Source: Marinifilum flexuosum
Lineage (GTDB): Bacteria; Bacteroidota; Bacteroidia; Bacteroidales; Marinifilaceae
Length of the DNA stretch: 64,000 nt
Reading direction: 5' to 3'
Assembly: GCF_003610555.1 (NCBI RefSeq)
Contig: NZ_RAPQ01000010.1
Location: 186,001 to 250,000, forward strand
This document shows, one piece after another, positions 20,601 through 28,139 of this stretch; position 1 is the first letter of the stretch; every line of letters begins with the position of its first letter. The position numbers and the translations under genes were made by a program. The notes below the pieces were generated by a model. That model ran no database searches, was not told the DNA's origin, and saw only the letters and a program-made list of their open reading frames with translations.

Positions 20601-23600
20601 TTGCTGAAGTCACCTTGCGATCACAATCATTCCAAACCTCTACCTTGTAAGTTACATCATCATCATCTTCAGTAACATGTGAAATCAAATATGTAGACGT
20701 TTCATTATCTGTTGGAATACCATTCTTATACCATTTAAATTTGTTGTTCCCATCATTTACTTTAACATTAGCCTCTAATTGCAGAAGTTCACCTTCACAA
20801 AGTGTAATATCACTTAGATCAGTCAACTCAATATCTGGAATAATATTTAAAGGATCAGAACTGATCGTTTTCTCAGCCCTACATTCAAAAGACACTCCTT
20901 CGATAACATACACATTCGAAACTCCTACATTGTAAACTTCACCTTGATGTTCAGTTATATTTGAAGTGAAACTGTAGGTTGCATCAAAATGGTCAATACT
21001 TTCCGCTCCTCTTCTCCAATAATATTTAATCAATCCTGTACCATCTACACTTGCAATAGCTTCCATTGATATTTCAGCTTCTTCACAAAAATGATCTGCA
21101 ATCACTAAATTAGTTAATTCTGGATAAGCAAATACTTCAATTGTAATTTGAGCGGCTGATAATCCACAGCCATTTTCAGCTATACATTCAACAGTATGTA
21201 ACCCCGGAGTATCTGAAGTAAATTTGAATGTTCGTTCTTTCCCTGCTTGTGCAGGAGTCTCACTTTCATCAATATACCATTTAAGAATTTCCTGATCACC
21301 CTTAACAGAAGCTTCTAATGTAACGGGTGCATTTAAACAAGCATGAGAAGCACCACTAATACTTACTGTTGCAGGTTCATCTACTAAAACAGAAAGGTCA
21401 ACATGTACATCATCTGTCGATGTTCCACAGTTTTTATATTCTTCTTTAAAACTAATTTTACATCTATAATCTCCTTCGTTATCCTGTTGTGGATTCAAGA
21501 AAATTAATTCATGTGTTTTGGTTCCTGAAAATTCACCAGCTACATCGTCTAAGTCAATATAATTTCCAGCTACATCCTTTTTAGACCAAGAATAACTATA
21601 CCAACTTGTATCTCCATTTGAAACATCTAAAGAATTTTGTACCCCTTCACAAAATTGGAATGTTTTACCATTATTTGAATAGCTATAATTAGGAATTACT
21701 TTCGCTTCAAATAAATCAGTATCTTCTACTGCTTGAACAAAACTAATACTGTCAATGGCAAAAAAGGTTCCTTCTCCATTTAAGTTGTTATTTAATATTT
21801 TTATTGAGGCATTTCTTGCGCCATTTGGCCTCCATAAAGCTGATACTGACTGCCACTGATCGGAGCGATCAATTCTAAAGTTCTCAACAATTGTCTCGTT
21901 GTTAATTAACACTTTAAGAGATTGAATATCCGCAGCATCACTTTTAGCTAGTCGACCATGCATCTTAAAAATGTAATTAAACTTACTCTCCACCTCCATT
22001 TCAGCTGAACGATAGATGGTATCATTCTGATTTTTAGAATATGCCAATAACATCTTCCACCCGCCAATAGGATTAAAATCATTTAGTATCGGATTTTCAT
22101 CTTTAGGTCGTCCAGTAATCGCAAATTGACCAGGATCTACCAAATTATTCGTAACCAACTCATAATAGGAATCAAATCCATTGTATCCATCTAAAAAGTC
22201 GCCATTAAACAGAATTTCCAAACTTGGATCTCTATAATAAGCTCTAACTTGCCATGTTGTATTTTCATTTGGAGCAGGAATTTTTAATGAACTATTTATA
22301 AAATTAGGTCCTTCCCATTCTGTTTCTCCTCCAATATTTACAACCTCCTTGTACCATTCGTAAAAATCCGGATCTCTTCCTGTATTATCTTTTATCGATA
22401 CAATTATATCATCATCGTAACTTTCACAAATCAAACTTAAATCTGTTTCGATATTTAGCTCGGGATGAATTGGAGATACCGCTTTTGTAAAACCAGAATA
22501 ATATCCAGCTGCACCTAATGTATTTGAGCTTGCTGTCCATGCAACATTTATGGCCTTATCTCCTGTGAAACGAGAATCGCCTGAAATACCAGAAACCGTA
22601 TAGTAAACCCACTCAGTTGAGCCCAAAATATCTTTGGGATCGTTTAAAGTAGTACCATTATGCTTGACATTAACATTCTTTTGTGCTAAAACTGTAACAG
22701 TTGGACTAATATAATCTCCACTGGTAATTTGTTTGGCTTTAGGGATTACAACCTCTTTCATTCCCAGTGCAGTTAATGGTGGAATAAAATTCAAACCAAT
22801 ATTTATCCAATCTTCATTCGTACCACACATAGTCTGATACACATATATATCTTTTCCTTTTGAATTGATAAATAGTGTTGGAATATCATCTGGATTAACA
22901 ATATCATCCAGAATCATAAAATCTCCTGGTTCTGCCAATTCTCCTTTAAAAACTTCATTCACCCAAATCTCTGTATTTGCCTTAGTAGCAACTACAATGG
23001 TTCTTTCTTGACCAGCATGATAAGCTGTCGGATCAGGCTCAGCTCTACCTTGTCCTTTCATCACTATATACTTATCTCTAACCTGATCAACAGGAACGAT
23101 TTGATCAAAACCTATATCCTGAGAAGGTTTAGCTCCTGCAGTCCAAGAGCCTGAATTCACAACAATATCTTTTGTTGAAGTAATGTGCGTACCATTCATT
23201 CCATTACGCACCTCTATTGATTCACTTCCAAATTGATCACTGTGTAAATTTGTTCCAAGTGTATAAGTTTGTCCTTTATTTAAATTAACCGTAACTGTTT
23301 CGTTAGGTGTAATTGACTTTAAAACAACTTTGCCTCCTTCATATTTGGTAATATACTTACACTTTATACCAGAAAATGTAACCGTAGTAACACCATCTTC
23401 TACTGCCATTACCGAAATGGAATGACTTCTAATAGGTCTAGTATCTCTATAAGAATAATAATCTAAAGGATCTCCATTTAAAATCGTGTGACCATACAAA
23501 TGACCTGAATAAAACTCTTTCCCTTTTGCATAAGCTCCTTTTGCAGACAAAGAAAATCCATGAGTCAAAGCTCTGCCTTCACCACGATTACTATAACCAT

Positions 23601-24039
23601 GTCGAATATTTGCAAAAAAAGGTCCATCGTACGAAAAAATCCTAAGTCCATGTCCATCAAGTGGCTTATTTAATTCTTTCGGACCAATAATTCCATATGA
23701 GTAACTGCAGCCATCAGGATAGTAGTAATTACTGTGTTTACTATATGTAGCCCCCGATGGAGTTCTAAACACATAAGTCTCACTATGGTTTCTATTAACT
23801 GTGAATGGTCCAGCTATTTTATTACCTTGACCATCTTCAATATAAACATTGATATCTTTCTCTGAGTTTGTTGATAAAAACACCTCTTGCTTACCAACCT
23901 GAGAAGAACAATAAAATGGTGGTACATAGTGCTCATAGTCATACTGAGCAAATCCAGACAAAGGAATTGCTAATAGTATAAAAATTGAAATTGACTTTAA
24001 AATTTTTTGAAAACGAGTAAAGATTTTATCATTTCTCAT
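11653..24039 (-). CDS. Giant Ig-repeat surface protein with T9SS type B sorting domain
   Basis: This 4,128-residue protein has a signal peptide (MRNDKIFTRFQ, then a hydrophobic stretch ending SGFAQ). The ATG at 24039 puts that signal at the very N terminus; an upstream in-frame ATG at 24093 is the alternative. The first ~530 residues resemble an IgGFc-binding-protein-like domain (VLAQKNVNVKHNGTTL, KAINVAWTAS). A carbohydrate-binding-like insert (about 21700-22200) follows. Then come roughly 30 Ig-like modules, each with a Cys near CEGE/CIGD and a second Cys in a YxCxV motif. The end carries the gliding-motility-associated CTD (SPNAFTPNSSNDNDKF, YNRWGELLY, GGWDGKYKGK, PAGAYVWMV). It is probably exported by type IX secretion and displayed on the surface as an adhesin or structural fibre, with the neighbouring PorP/SprF as partner. 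No catalytic domain was seen. Confidence 0.93.
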   Translation of the reverse strand: MRNDKIFTRFQKILKSISIFILLAIPLSGFAQYDYEHYVPPFYCSSQVGKQEVFLSTNSEKDINVYIEDGQGNKIAGPFTVNRNHSETYVFRTPSGATYSKHSNYYYPDGCSYSYGIIGPKELNKPLDGHGLRIFSYDGPFFANIRHGYSNRGEGRALTHGFSLSAKGAYAKGKEFYSGHLYGHTILNGDPLDYYSYRDTRPIRSHSISVMAVEDGVTTVTFSGIKCKYITKYEGGKVVLKSITPNETVTVNLNKGQTYTLGTNLHSDQFGSESIEVRNGMNGTHITSTKDIVVNSGSWTAGAKPSQDIGFDQIVPVDQVRDKYIVMKGQGRAEPDPTAYHAGQERTIVVATKANTEIWVNEVFKGELAEPGDFMILDDIVNPDDIPTLFINSKGKDIYVYQTMCGTNEDWINIGLNFIPPLTALGMKEVVIPKAKQITSGDYISPTVTVLAQKNVNVKHNGTTLNDPKDILGSTEWVYYTVSGISGDSRFTGDKAINVAWTASSNTLGAAGYYSGFTKAVSPIHPELNIETDLSLICESYDDDIIVSIKDNTGRDPDFYEWYKEVVNIGGETEWEGPNFINSSLKIPAPNENTTWQVRAYYRDPSLEILFNGDFLDGYNGFDSYYELVTNNLVDPGQFAITGRPKDENPILNDFNPIGGWKMLLAYSKNQNDTIYRSAEMEVESKFNYIFKMHGRLAKSDAADIQSLKVLINNETIVENFRIDRSDQWQSVSALWRPNGARNASIKILNNNLNGEGTFFAIDSISFVQAVEDTDLFEAKVIPNYSYSNNGKTFQFCEGVQNSLDVSNGDTSWYSYSWSKKDVAGNYIDLDDVAGEFSGTKTHELIFLNPQQDNEGDYRCKISFKEEYKNCGTSTDDVHVDLSVLVDEPATVSISGASHACLNAPVTLEASVKGDQEILKWYIDESETPAQAGKERTFKFTSDTPGLHTVECIAENGCGLSAAQITIEVFAYPELTNLVIADHFCEEAEISMEAIASVDGTGLIKYYWRRGAESIDHFDATYSFTSNITEHQGEVYNVGVSNVYVIEGVSFECRAEKTISSDPLNIIPDIELTDLSDITLCEGELLQLEANVKVNDGNNKFKWYKNGIPTDNETSTYLISHVTEDDDDVTYKVEVWNDCDRKVTSAKLTVVPKMIVNGITASATGPFCSPTNVTVTFNDNDAVAEYKAKKPDGSEIVITNPYTFEVNTTSEGTWEFIAVPNCVGDNFTHEFTWNLIPDFGVVSMEDKATCIGKDVDFVVEVKDVSPLSELTYEWKDNTNTTIVGENTNFLSLMNVQDADLGQYKCIVTDQCGNSKTATANLSIEKVTTSTIGTAIEKCVGDTDFRIDIAYTGTPNFEWSFENKAGDVTILSESTGSLTVNPVTVNDAGIYYCAVTLTCGDVVNIQRELIVHEHVSIVSPADETIHICQGEQPVLNIEVNGDADIYTVSWTNNTDNPLVGFGDVNQVQLSKHDIPGTYTYKAKVTSLGNCDNLEKKYIIQVHEKPILTADRSVIQQCAGLLELKITESGEHNGISWWKQNGENTDEIADGNSESTDFVINPATSQDDDGTYVAKVTSDYCGNSQATITVDITNKMVTNDQSDAVTTVCEGETVSLFVDADDAGDNKIQYKWTQKTDPTRVLPNTPSIELTNVKIGEDDGEYTCELSNGIVGCGEQTLTFNVIINKKPKITKDPDDQIICETEVSVDFTVEGEVQGDIHYQWFDKDENPVGNDNPTLTVVPVDGQSYYCEISGDACGIATSKKATLTIIPKVAVTNPDDLTINDGADATFSVIASGEKDYSYQWEILNGSDWEPVTGAKYLGINSPELKITNALKAEFDGNQYRCVVTSDGAICALNATATSDKAKLTINSVNKIANSGQPANQVVCEGEDFTFSITGTKTTGLTYQWQYHTGDDNFKNAKIDTDVKVSTYTVTGATQDMENWGFRCLVSDGVSTSQSSSEVTVDVWDNIVVTTLNDPNLKACVDAPFSITVEASGENLKYKWYKVGDESTTLSDKATFSIAKVTTGDEGTYKVEVFNNQNCNNETRTFGVDVLELLTLDNPEDVVMCIGDPNPTFTVTANGDGPFTYQWYDKNDVAVGTGHANLIVDTPQNGQSYYCVVSTDCNTVTSKSALLTVVEPLAVTDPLDQSIADNGTAHFNVTASGEPNYTYQWQVWNGPNPDDWIDLTEVDPYSGVNTEELTVTNARIADGMDGKQYRCIVTTDGVKGCVPSVETNLAKLLIDPLALITAHPSDQKLCEGLPVTFTVEVVAGVNAYNWFYNDGTDHPAKAIWDISVPGQLTIANVTPVMNDWQFYCIVSKGTGSPMTTNKAKLTVWEEVAITTPVDADTSEEVCKGESRNLSVTATGDDKEYKWYVQGAPANIISTTDSYFVDEISANIVYVCEVSNDCVTESRTFTFTVRPELAIITPPEIEDMCEGGEIPEFSVVATGYGTLNYQWFENGVAVTALVDNNKYTPTTAVDGNTYYCVITDGCGNSLTSDVAELIVNQGVTITSEPSDITISDGENATFELIATGEEPINYQWQILNGGTWDDLTDDATTYSGSNTATLTITKANLSFNENQYRCLVSNTCSADVESATVKITVNALFKIFTQPTNLQACIGDDIEFEIKGTSEGLIYEWEYSTNGVDFNSIGSEPSLSSTSDLNGSKLKITSVRDQMKDWTFHCLVKDGSSADDTSNEVKVDVFAPVAFDPIADQPLCFGESKQITLNVTSGTTPLTYSWTNTVGTEVSTTPTVNIADTDNGNYEVTVDNGVCPEEKDKFIVSHYSDLSIEAWTNVDETCLGKTETLTATVNVDAAKLATTTYEWFKDDVSLGVTPDPSYTLVVIDKNQAGQYKIVVNDNCSTESVSGYINIYEPIVVGTPWNLTDKICLGNELNLEVEVTGDVKSYTWTHNGNSITATTNYLVAAVTDLDAGSYQCIVEDHCGNTFTYTTNITIMHAPSIDGDGIENLIAVCEGDPLVLGTVSVTGSYDDIEWTLKDGSTNSVAGVQLNLGDATTAMEGNYKVEVSNKCGSDISVGAQVVNPKPTLAPIANQTVCENEDVVFRAKATGRDLIYQWKIDGDVVVVGGVELNTPTLLMSGTDVLPADEFTPKVYIVECTVTNDNGCGEILIETAQLTVNPSTIILATLKNVVRFVGQDYTMTVDATGHNLSYTWTHVKDGVTTNLSEKTNSLTLTNIQFADEGYYNCEINGTCATRLATGKITVKEPVVITDGLVSLEEKCVGEPLSLSISATGQISSVKWFKDGFEIPGETNLTLYVAELKAGDAGVYTCKVEGEGAPVDGIVEKTTVRVYENTTLLAALGAKTICEGEELEWIPNVKGAANIKYKWFFGGVEVSDQKILNYNPTQLAHEGNYEVQVTGLCGNVTTTGNLEVTELPVVISVSDNVETCENTSLIEFSVSATGEELKYQWRKDGIDIVGKTSPVLSLTSIQLTDEANYTCKVYNSCSDVISDEMTLKVIPQLRILSEMADIEVCSGEEVMLTTDVEGNDVIYQWKLDGVDLTGENTSVLNLGKTSPDNSGYYTCIVSDRCTDSRSTKPTELTVHELPNSRILGRMVLCAKEDRVTYTTDAIPEIEYGWGVEGGLFAGPDKGLRTRVTWGELEDGELSIMITDVATGCESKVDSLVKLNALPDVNLALFESKGVCNESFTLSGGYPEGGIYWVDDISEEVFNPAEKGAGTYNIHYSYTDENGCSNVTSKTTLQVDPLPTVNITDDTTIGSCKPFKLSAETDESNIQWSPAADLDDANSMTPTFTPGKSQVLVATVMDEHGCTNMDLVELTVAPLPIVTTISDTMVGQCNQLQLLTDIVGDAGEITWTNPDHLDDPNTRSPRIVNAPEGTYTYKISVTDLYGCDAEGEVLVNMVADPELEEDKFACEGEKFEVNIAGMENPIWEDGYTDINRTIDQPGKYLLTVENKYGCGDDQNFVINPTPKPELLNNLIFSGPREIELVKDRPITIFEGQTVTLVPNLPLEYSPYYFEWEDGKEGSILQRYEVSETGKYKLTVRDNLGCIAKDSVNVEVKPVGIESPNAFTPNSSNDNDKFYLKDINYDIEQFEMYVYNRWGELLYKTDEVGRNGGWDGKYKGKLCPAGAYVWMVFINGELTNKGTFMLIR
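15690..16529 (-). repeat. Four-Ig super-repeat, unit 3 (a''-b''-c'', fourth domain diverged)
   Basis: The order continues with a'' (TISDGENATF, YQWQILNGGTW, NQYRCLVSN), b'' (MKDWTFHCLVKDG) and a c-like domain (LTYSWTNTVG, DNGNYEVTV). The module that follows no longer matches the d subtype well, so periodicity ends here. Confidence 0.65.
16530..17634 (-). repeat. Four-Ig super-repeat, unit 2 (a'-b'-c'-d')
   Basis: The same order recurs: a' with SIADNGTAHF and YQWQVWNGPN and QYRCIVTTDG; b' with MNDWQFYCIVSKG; c' with EYKWYV; d' with NYQWFENGVAV and GNTYYCVITDG. Its length is close to unit 1 (about 1.1 kb). Confidence 0.75.
17635..18740 (-). repeat. Four-Ig super-repeat, unit 1 (domains a-b-c-d)
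   Basis: Inside the giant gene four distinguishable Ig subtypes occur in fixed order. Subtype a lacks the first Cys motif and has TINDGADATF, YQWEILNGSDW and NQYRCVVTSDG. Subtype b has MENWGFRCLVSDG. Subtype c has KYKWY and DEGTYKVEV. Subtype d has TYQWYDKNDVAVG and GQSYYCVVS. The unit is about 1.1 kb (about 368 residues). Boundaries are approximate. A preceding c-d pair lies at about 18741-19255. Confidence 0.75.
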
Positions 24040-24213
24040 ATTTATAGATTCAAAGTTATATTCGTTAAGTCTAAAAGAATTCTTTGCTAACATTTCAAAT
24101 CACTTCTTTCCTATCAATTCGCAATAATCCAACAAAGACTATTTCAGTGAGTTAGAGTTAAAGTATTCAATACATACCATTAAGTTATTGTACGTATATT
24201 ATAATTTATTCCA

Positions 24214-24221
24214 CAAATATA
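24214..24221 (-). promoter_or_regulatory. Candidate -7 box of the giant gene
   Basis: TATATTTG on the minus strand matches TAnnTTTG, about 175 bases before the start codon at 24039. No TTG is found 19 bases upstream, so the -33 element is weak. Confidence 0.4.
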
Positions 24222-24309
24222 CCTTTTAAACTGATAAAAGGGTTTATTTGTTACATGTTTGTATAAATATTTAGTAAAGTTAAGAAAAATTAAACAAGAG
24301 GTCAAGGTT

Positions 24310-24340
24310 AAAAAAAACGGTCTCTCCAAGGAGAGACCGT
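24310..24340 (-). terminator. Rho-independent terminator of pepP
   Basis: A perfect 11-bp stem (24317-24327 with 24330-24340, ACGGTCTCTCC/GGAGAGACCGT) with a two-base loop is followed on the minus strand by a run of seven or more T. It lies 28 bases past the pepP stop. Confidence 0.9.
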
Positions 24341-24367
24341 TAAGCCTTATAAATATTAAGCCTGCAA

Positions 24368-25753
24368 TTATTTCATGATAGCTTCTACTTCTTCAACAGA
24401 AATAGGAATTCTTTTACCAATTAACCTATTTCCAGTTTCTGTCACAAGAACATCGTCTTCTAAGCGAATACCACCAAAATCACGATATTCATTCACTTTA
24501 TCGAAATTAATGAATTCTGTATGTAAACCTTCGTTTTGAAACTTATCAATCAAAGCAGGAATAAAGTAGATACCTGGTTCATTTGTCAAAACAAATCCTG
24601 GTTTTAATTCCTTACCTAAGCGCAAATAAGCTGTCCCGAACTGATCAATTCTCTGAACTTCATCATCATAACCTACATAGTTTTCACCAAAATCTTCCAT
24701 ATCATGTACATCAAGCCCCATCATATGTCCCAATCCATGCGGCATAAATAAAGCATGAGCACCAGCCTTCACAGCTCCATCTACATCACCTTTCATTAAA
24801 CCAAGTTTTTTCAAACCAGTTGCCAAAACTTTACAAACCTCAAGGTGAATGCTCTGATATGTAACTCCTGGACGAATCAATTCATTCCCTTTGTTGATTC
24901 CTTCCAATACGATTTCATAGATCTCTCTTTGCTTTTGGCTAAACTTGCCTCCAACAGGAATTGTTCTTGTATTATCAGAAGCATAATGAGTATCTGTTTC
25001 TGCACCACTATCAACCAATAGCAAATCTCCTGCTTTTAAAAGATTCCCATGTTCATGATTGTGAAGTGTTTCACCTCTTTTAGAAACAATAGCGGGGAAA
25101 GATAGCAAACCTCCTGCTCGCAATGCGATAGCTTCACATTCACCGGCAATTTCTCGTTCATAAACGCCATCCTTTGCCATTTTCATAGCTGTAGTGTGAA
25201 TTTCATAACCAATTGCTGCAGCTCTTTCTAATTCTTTAATCTCGTATTCATCCTTAATTTCACGTAAAGCAACAACAGCTTTAATAAATTCCACTGAAGC
25301 ATTCTCCTTAATAGAATCAAGAGGAGTTCCTAACATTTCGTGAATTAATATCTTATTCTCTGCTCGATAAACAGGTAAAAAGTGAATTTTACGACCTTCT
25401 TCCACTGCTTTTGCAACAAAAGTTTTTAATTCGGCAAATGGAGCTGTATTCTCCAATCCAAACTCTGCAGCTTGATCCACAACACTTGGCTGAGGCCCCA
25501 TCCAAATGATATCATCAATATCTACATCATTACCAAAAACATAGTCTTTGTTATTATCTATATCGAAAACACCAGCAAAACCAGGGTGATCTATACCAAA
25601 AAAATATAAAAATGTACTATCCTGACGATAATGGTAAATATTACCAGCATAGTTCATTGGAGCGTCTGGATTACCAAGAACAATCGCAATTCCATCTTTC
25701 ATTGATGCACGCAATTTCTCACGTCTGTTTATATAAACTTCTTTTGGAAACAT
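24368..25753 (-). CDS. pepP: Aminopeptidase P family protein (Xaa-Pro aminopeptidase, M24B)
   Basis: The 461-residue protein joins an N-terminal creatinase-type domain (about 1-165, with DSTFLYFFGIDHPGFAGVF) to a pita-bread M24 domain. The dinuclear metal ligands are visible: Asp in LLLVDSGAE, Asp in ASDNTRT, His in GLGHMMGLDVHD, Glu in LTNEPGIYF and Glu in GGIRLEDDVLVT. It removes an N-terminal residue before proline in cytoplasmic peptides. TATTTTTG (25797 to 25790, minus) may be its -7 box. It stands between two terminators and so is probably transcribed alone. Confidence 0.94.
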   Translation of the reverse strand: MFPKEVYINRREKLRASMKDGIAIVLGNPDAPMNYAGNIYHYRQDSTFLYFFGIDHPGFAGVFDIDNNKDYVFGNDVDIDDIIWMGPQPSVVDQAAEFGLENTAPFAELKTFVAKAVEEGRKIHFLPVYRAENKILIHEMLGTPLDSIKENASVEFIKAVVALREIKDEYEIKELERAAAIGYEIHTTAMKMAKDGVYEREIAGECEAIALRAGGLLSFPAIVSKRGETLHNHEHGNLLKAGDLLLVDSGAETDTHYASDNTRTIPVGGKFSQKQREIYEIVLEGINKGNELIRPGVTYQSIHLEVCKVLATGLKKLGLMKGDVDGAVKAGAHALFMPHGLGHMMGLDVHDMEDFGENYVGYDDEVQRIDQFGTAYLRLGKELKPGFVLTNEPGIYFIPALIDKFQNEGLHTEFINFDKVNEYRDFGGIRLEDDVLVTETGNRLIGKRIPISVEEVEAIMK

Positions 25754-25842
25754 GTTAATAGTATTTAAATTTTAAGATTTTGTAAGATACAAAAATAGCT
25801 TGCTTTTAAATTCTTTTTTATGTCATTTATCAGTTTAATCCA

Positions 25843-25871
25843 TAAAAAAAGGCCTCCAAAACGGAAGCCTT
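25843..25871 (-). terminator. Rho-independent terminator of the Lrp-type gene
   Basis: A near-perfect stem (25849-25857 with 25863-25871, AAGGCCTCC/GGAAGCCTT, one mismatch) is followed by seven T on the minus strand. Confidence 0.85.
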
Positions 25872-25892
25872 CAAATTTTGATATCAGTTTAT

Positions 25893-26348
25893 CTATAACT
25901 TTATTTCTCTATCTACGGTTTGATCCAAAGAAATTAGAGTTTCCGTTTTGGATACTCCATCAATATTCTGAAGTGTATTAATCAACACATCCATAAGGTG
26001 TTGATTATCTCTACACAACATTTTCACCAAGAATGTATAATTACCTGTAGTAAAATGACATTCCACAATTTCCGGAATTGCCTCAATACTATCAACAACC
26101 ATTTTATATTGATGCGCATGATCTAAAATTATACCTACAAATGCACAAACTTCGTAGCCTAAAGCTCGAGGTTTCACAATAAAACGCGATCCATCAATAA
26201 TGCCAGCGTCTTCAAGTTTTTTTACACGCTGATGAATTGCTGCTCCCGAAATTCCACATTCTCTGGCAATTTCCAGAAAAGGTATACGTGCGTTTTTGAT
26301 CAAATAAGACAATATCTTCTGATCTACTTCATCAATTTGAATCTTCAT
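25893..26348 (-). CDS. Lrp/AsnC family transcriptional regulator
   Basis: The 151-residue protein has the N-terminal winged helix-turn-helix (IDEVDQKILSYLIKNARIPF, then GISGAAIHQRVKKLEDAGII, residues about 4-55) and a C-terminal ligand-binding RAM/AsnC domain (FVGIILDHAHQYKMVVDSIE, VECHFTTGNYTFLVKMLCRD, about 70-145). Proteins of this type control amino-acid metabolism as dimers or octamers in response to amino acids. The effector here is unknown. It is divergent from cobQ across a 315-base spacer and upstream of pepP, but a terminator separates it from pepP. Confidence 0.93.
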   Translation of the reverse strand: MKIQIDEVDQKILSYLIKNARIPFLEIARECGISGAAIHQRVKKLEDAGIIDGSRFIVKPRALGYEVCAFVGIILDHAHQYKMVVDSIEAIPEIVECHFTTGNYTFLVKMLCRDNQHLMDVLINTLQNIDGVSKTETLISLDQTVDREIKL

Positions 26349-26663
26349 GTTCTAACAATTAGGGTCAATCTAAATGGCTTATAATCATTATCCATTAGAT
26401 GAATTCTATACAATTAACTTGCAAGCATCTTACAAATCATTACAATAATAGCAAAATTAATAATAATTTATAACCATATAAAATCTATTCACCTTTGATT
26501 ACAAATTTAGAATGATTAAACTCTACATGATTTTAAATCAAGAGTATCAAAATTTGACAACAGGTAATTTCAAATAGAATGTTTAAAAACCAATTCAACT
26601 CACCAATAAAAAGTTATTTTTGCCAAAAACTAGGGTAATAAGATTGATCTTAAGATTTTAAAC
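26349..26663. other. Divergent spacer between Lrp gene and cobQ
   Basis: This 315-base AT-rich region carries TATTTTTG at 26615-26622 on the plus strand, a plausible -7 box for cobQ with a poor -33. I looked for a cobalamin riboswitch (B12 box and its surrounding stems) and did not see one. Confidence 0.4.
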
Positions 26664-28136
26664 ATGAGAAAACTAAAACCTGTAATGTTCGTTGGAACAG
26701 GATCTGATGTAGGAAAAAGTATTGTAAATACCGGATTCTGTAGAATTCTAAAACAAGATGGATACAATCCGGCTCCATACAAAGCACAAAACATGTCATT
26801 AAACTCTTATGCTACACCCGAAGGGTTTGAAATAGGAAGAGCTCAGGCGGTTCAGGCAGAAGCATGTGGCATCGATTGCCATACTGATATGAACCCCATT
26901 CTTTTAAAACCAACAAACGACAAAAGTTCTCAGGTAGTTTTAAACGGAAAGCCTGTTGGCACACAAAGTGCATATGATTATTTCATGGGAAATAATAAAT
27001 CTGCTTTGTTTGAGGAGGCCAAATCTGCATTTCATCGATTAGAAAAAAGGTTCAATCCAATAGTTTTGGAAGGTGCAGGAAGTATTTCTGAATTGAACCT
27101 TAAATCCAGAGACATTACCAACATGAAAATGGCAATGGAGACCGATTCGGTTACTTACCTTATTGCCGACATAGACAAAGGTGGTGTTTTTGCCAGTGTT
27201 TACGGCAGCATTGCTCTTTTGGATGAAAATGAACGAAATCAAATCAAAGGAATTCTTATCAACAAGTTTCGTGGAGACATCAAGCTTTTTGAAGAAGGAA
27301 AAAAAATAATTGAAGACCTTACTGGCAAACCTGTAATTGGAGTCCTTCCCTATTTTAGAGATATTCATATCGAAGAAGAAGATTCGGTAAGTTTAGAAAA
27401 GAAGTTTAGCAATGCACAAGAAGGAAAAATCAATTGTGCTGTTATCCTGCTTCCCAGAATGGCGAACTTTACCGATTTTTCAGTACTTGAACATGATCCT
27501 AGAGTGCATTTGTACTATACCAATAATATTCAAGAAATTGAGAATGCTGACATTGTTATTATTCCTGGAAGCAAAAACACAATTTCTGATTTACAAGAAT
27601 TAAAAAACAATGGTGTGGCCAAATCCATAATTAATGCTCGCAAAAATGGCAAAAAAGTGATTGGCATTTGCGGAGGATATCAAATGATGGGAAGTATAAT
27701 CTCTGATCCCAAAGGCATCGAAGGTAATATCAAGCAAATTAGTGGACTTGGATTATTGCCAATTGAAACAGTAATTACAGAAGAAAAATTAACTGAGCAA
27801 TGTGAATTTGCTTTTAAAAATTATACAGATACCTGTGAAGGTTATGAAATTCACATGGGACAGAGCAAATCACTAGTTCAAGGTAATAGTTTGAATAAAT
27901 TATCGAATGGCAAGCAAGAAGGATATATTTTAGATGATAATTGTTGGGGCTCTTACATCCACGGAATTTTAGACAATCAAATTGTTATCAATGATTTACT
28001 ATCAGGTTTTGAAGCGATATCTAATGATGAATTCAATTATAAAAAGTTCAAAGAAGAACAGTACGATAAATTAGCCGATGTAATTCGCGAAAGTGTTGAC
28101 ATGAAGCTATTTTACCAACATTTATCGCAAGAGTAA
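26664..28136 (+). CDS. cobQ: Cobyric acid synthase (glutamine-hydrolysing)
   Basis: The 490-residue protein has the N-terminal dethiobiotin-synthetase-like ATPase domain (FVGTGSDVGKSIVNTGFCR, then YKAQNMSLNSY and IGRAQAVQAEA). It ends in a class I glutamine amidotransferase domain with Cys336 in GICGGYQMMG and a His in WGSYIHGILDN. It amidates adenosylcobyrinic a,c-diamide to adenosylcobyric acid in B12 synthesis. The length is normal. No other corrin-ring genes are in the window; the nearest corrinoid gene is convergent cbiZ. The P-loop gene 3 bases downstream is almost certainly in the same transcript. Confidence 0.95.
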   Translation: MRKLKPVMFVGTGSDVGKSIVNTGFCRILKQDGYNPAPYKAQNMSLNSYATPEGFEIGRAQAVQAEACGIDCHTDMNPILLKPTNDKSSQVVLNGKPVGTQSAYDYFMGNNKSALFEEAKSAFHRLEKRFNPIVLEGAGSISELNLKSRDITNMKMAMETDSVTYLIADIDKGGVFASVYGSIALLDENERNQIKGILINKFRGDIKLFEEGKKIIEDLTGKPVIGVLPYFRDIHIEEEDSVSLEKKFSNAQEGKINCAVILLPRMANFTDFSVLEHDPRVHLYYTNNIQEIENADIVIIPGSKNTISDLQELKNNGVAKSIINARKNGKKVIGICGGYQMMGSIISDPKGIEGNIKQISGLGLLPIETVITEEKLTEQCEFAFKNYTDTCEGYEIHMGQSKSLVQGNSLNKLSNGKQEGYILDDNCWGSYIHGILDNQIVINDLLSGFEAISNDEFNYKKFKEEQYDKLADVIRESVDMKLFYQHLSQE

Positions 28137-28139
28137 AAT

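Noticed and set aside
26349-26663. Cobalamin riboswitch upstream of cobQ
   Set aside because: Looked for the B12 box and surrounding stems and did not find them.
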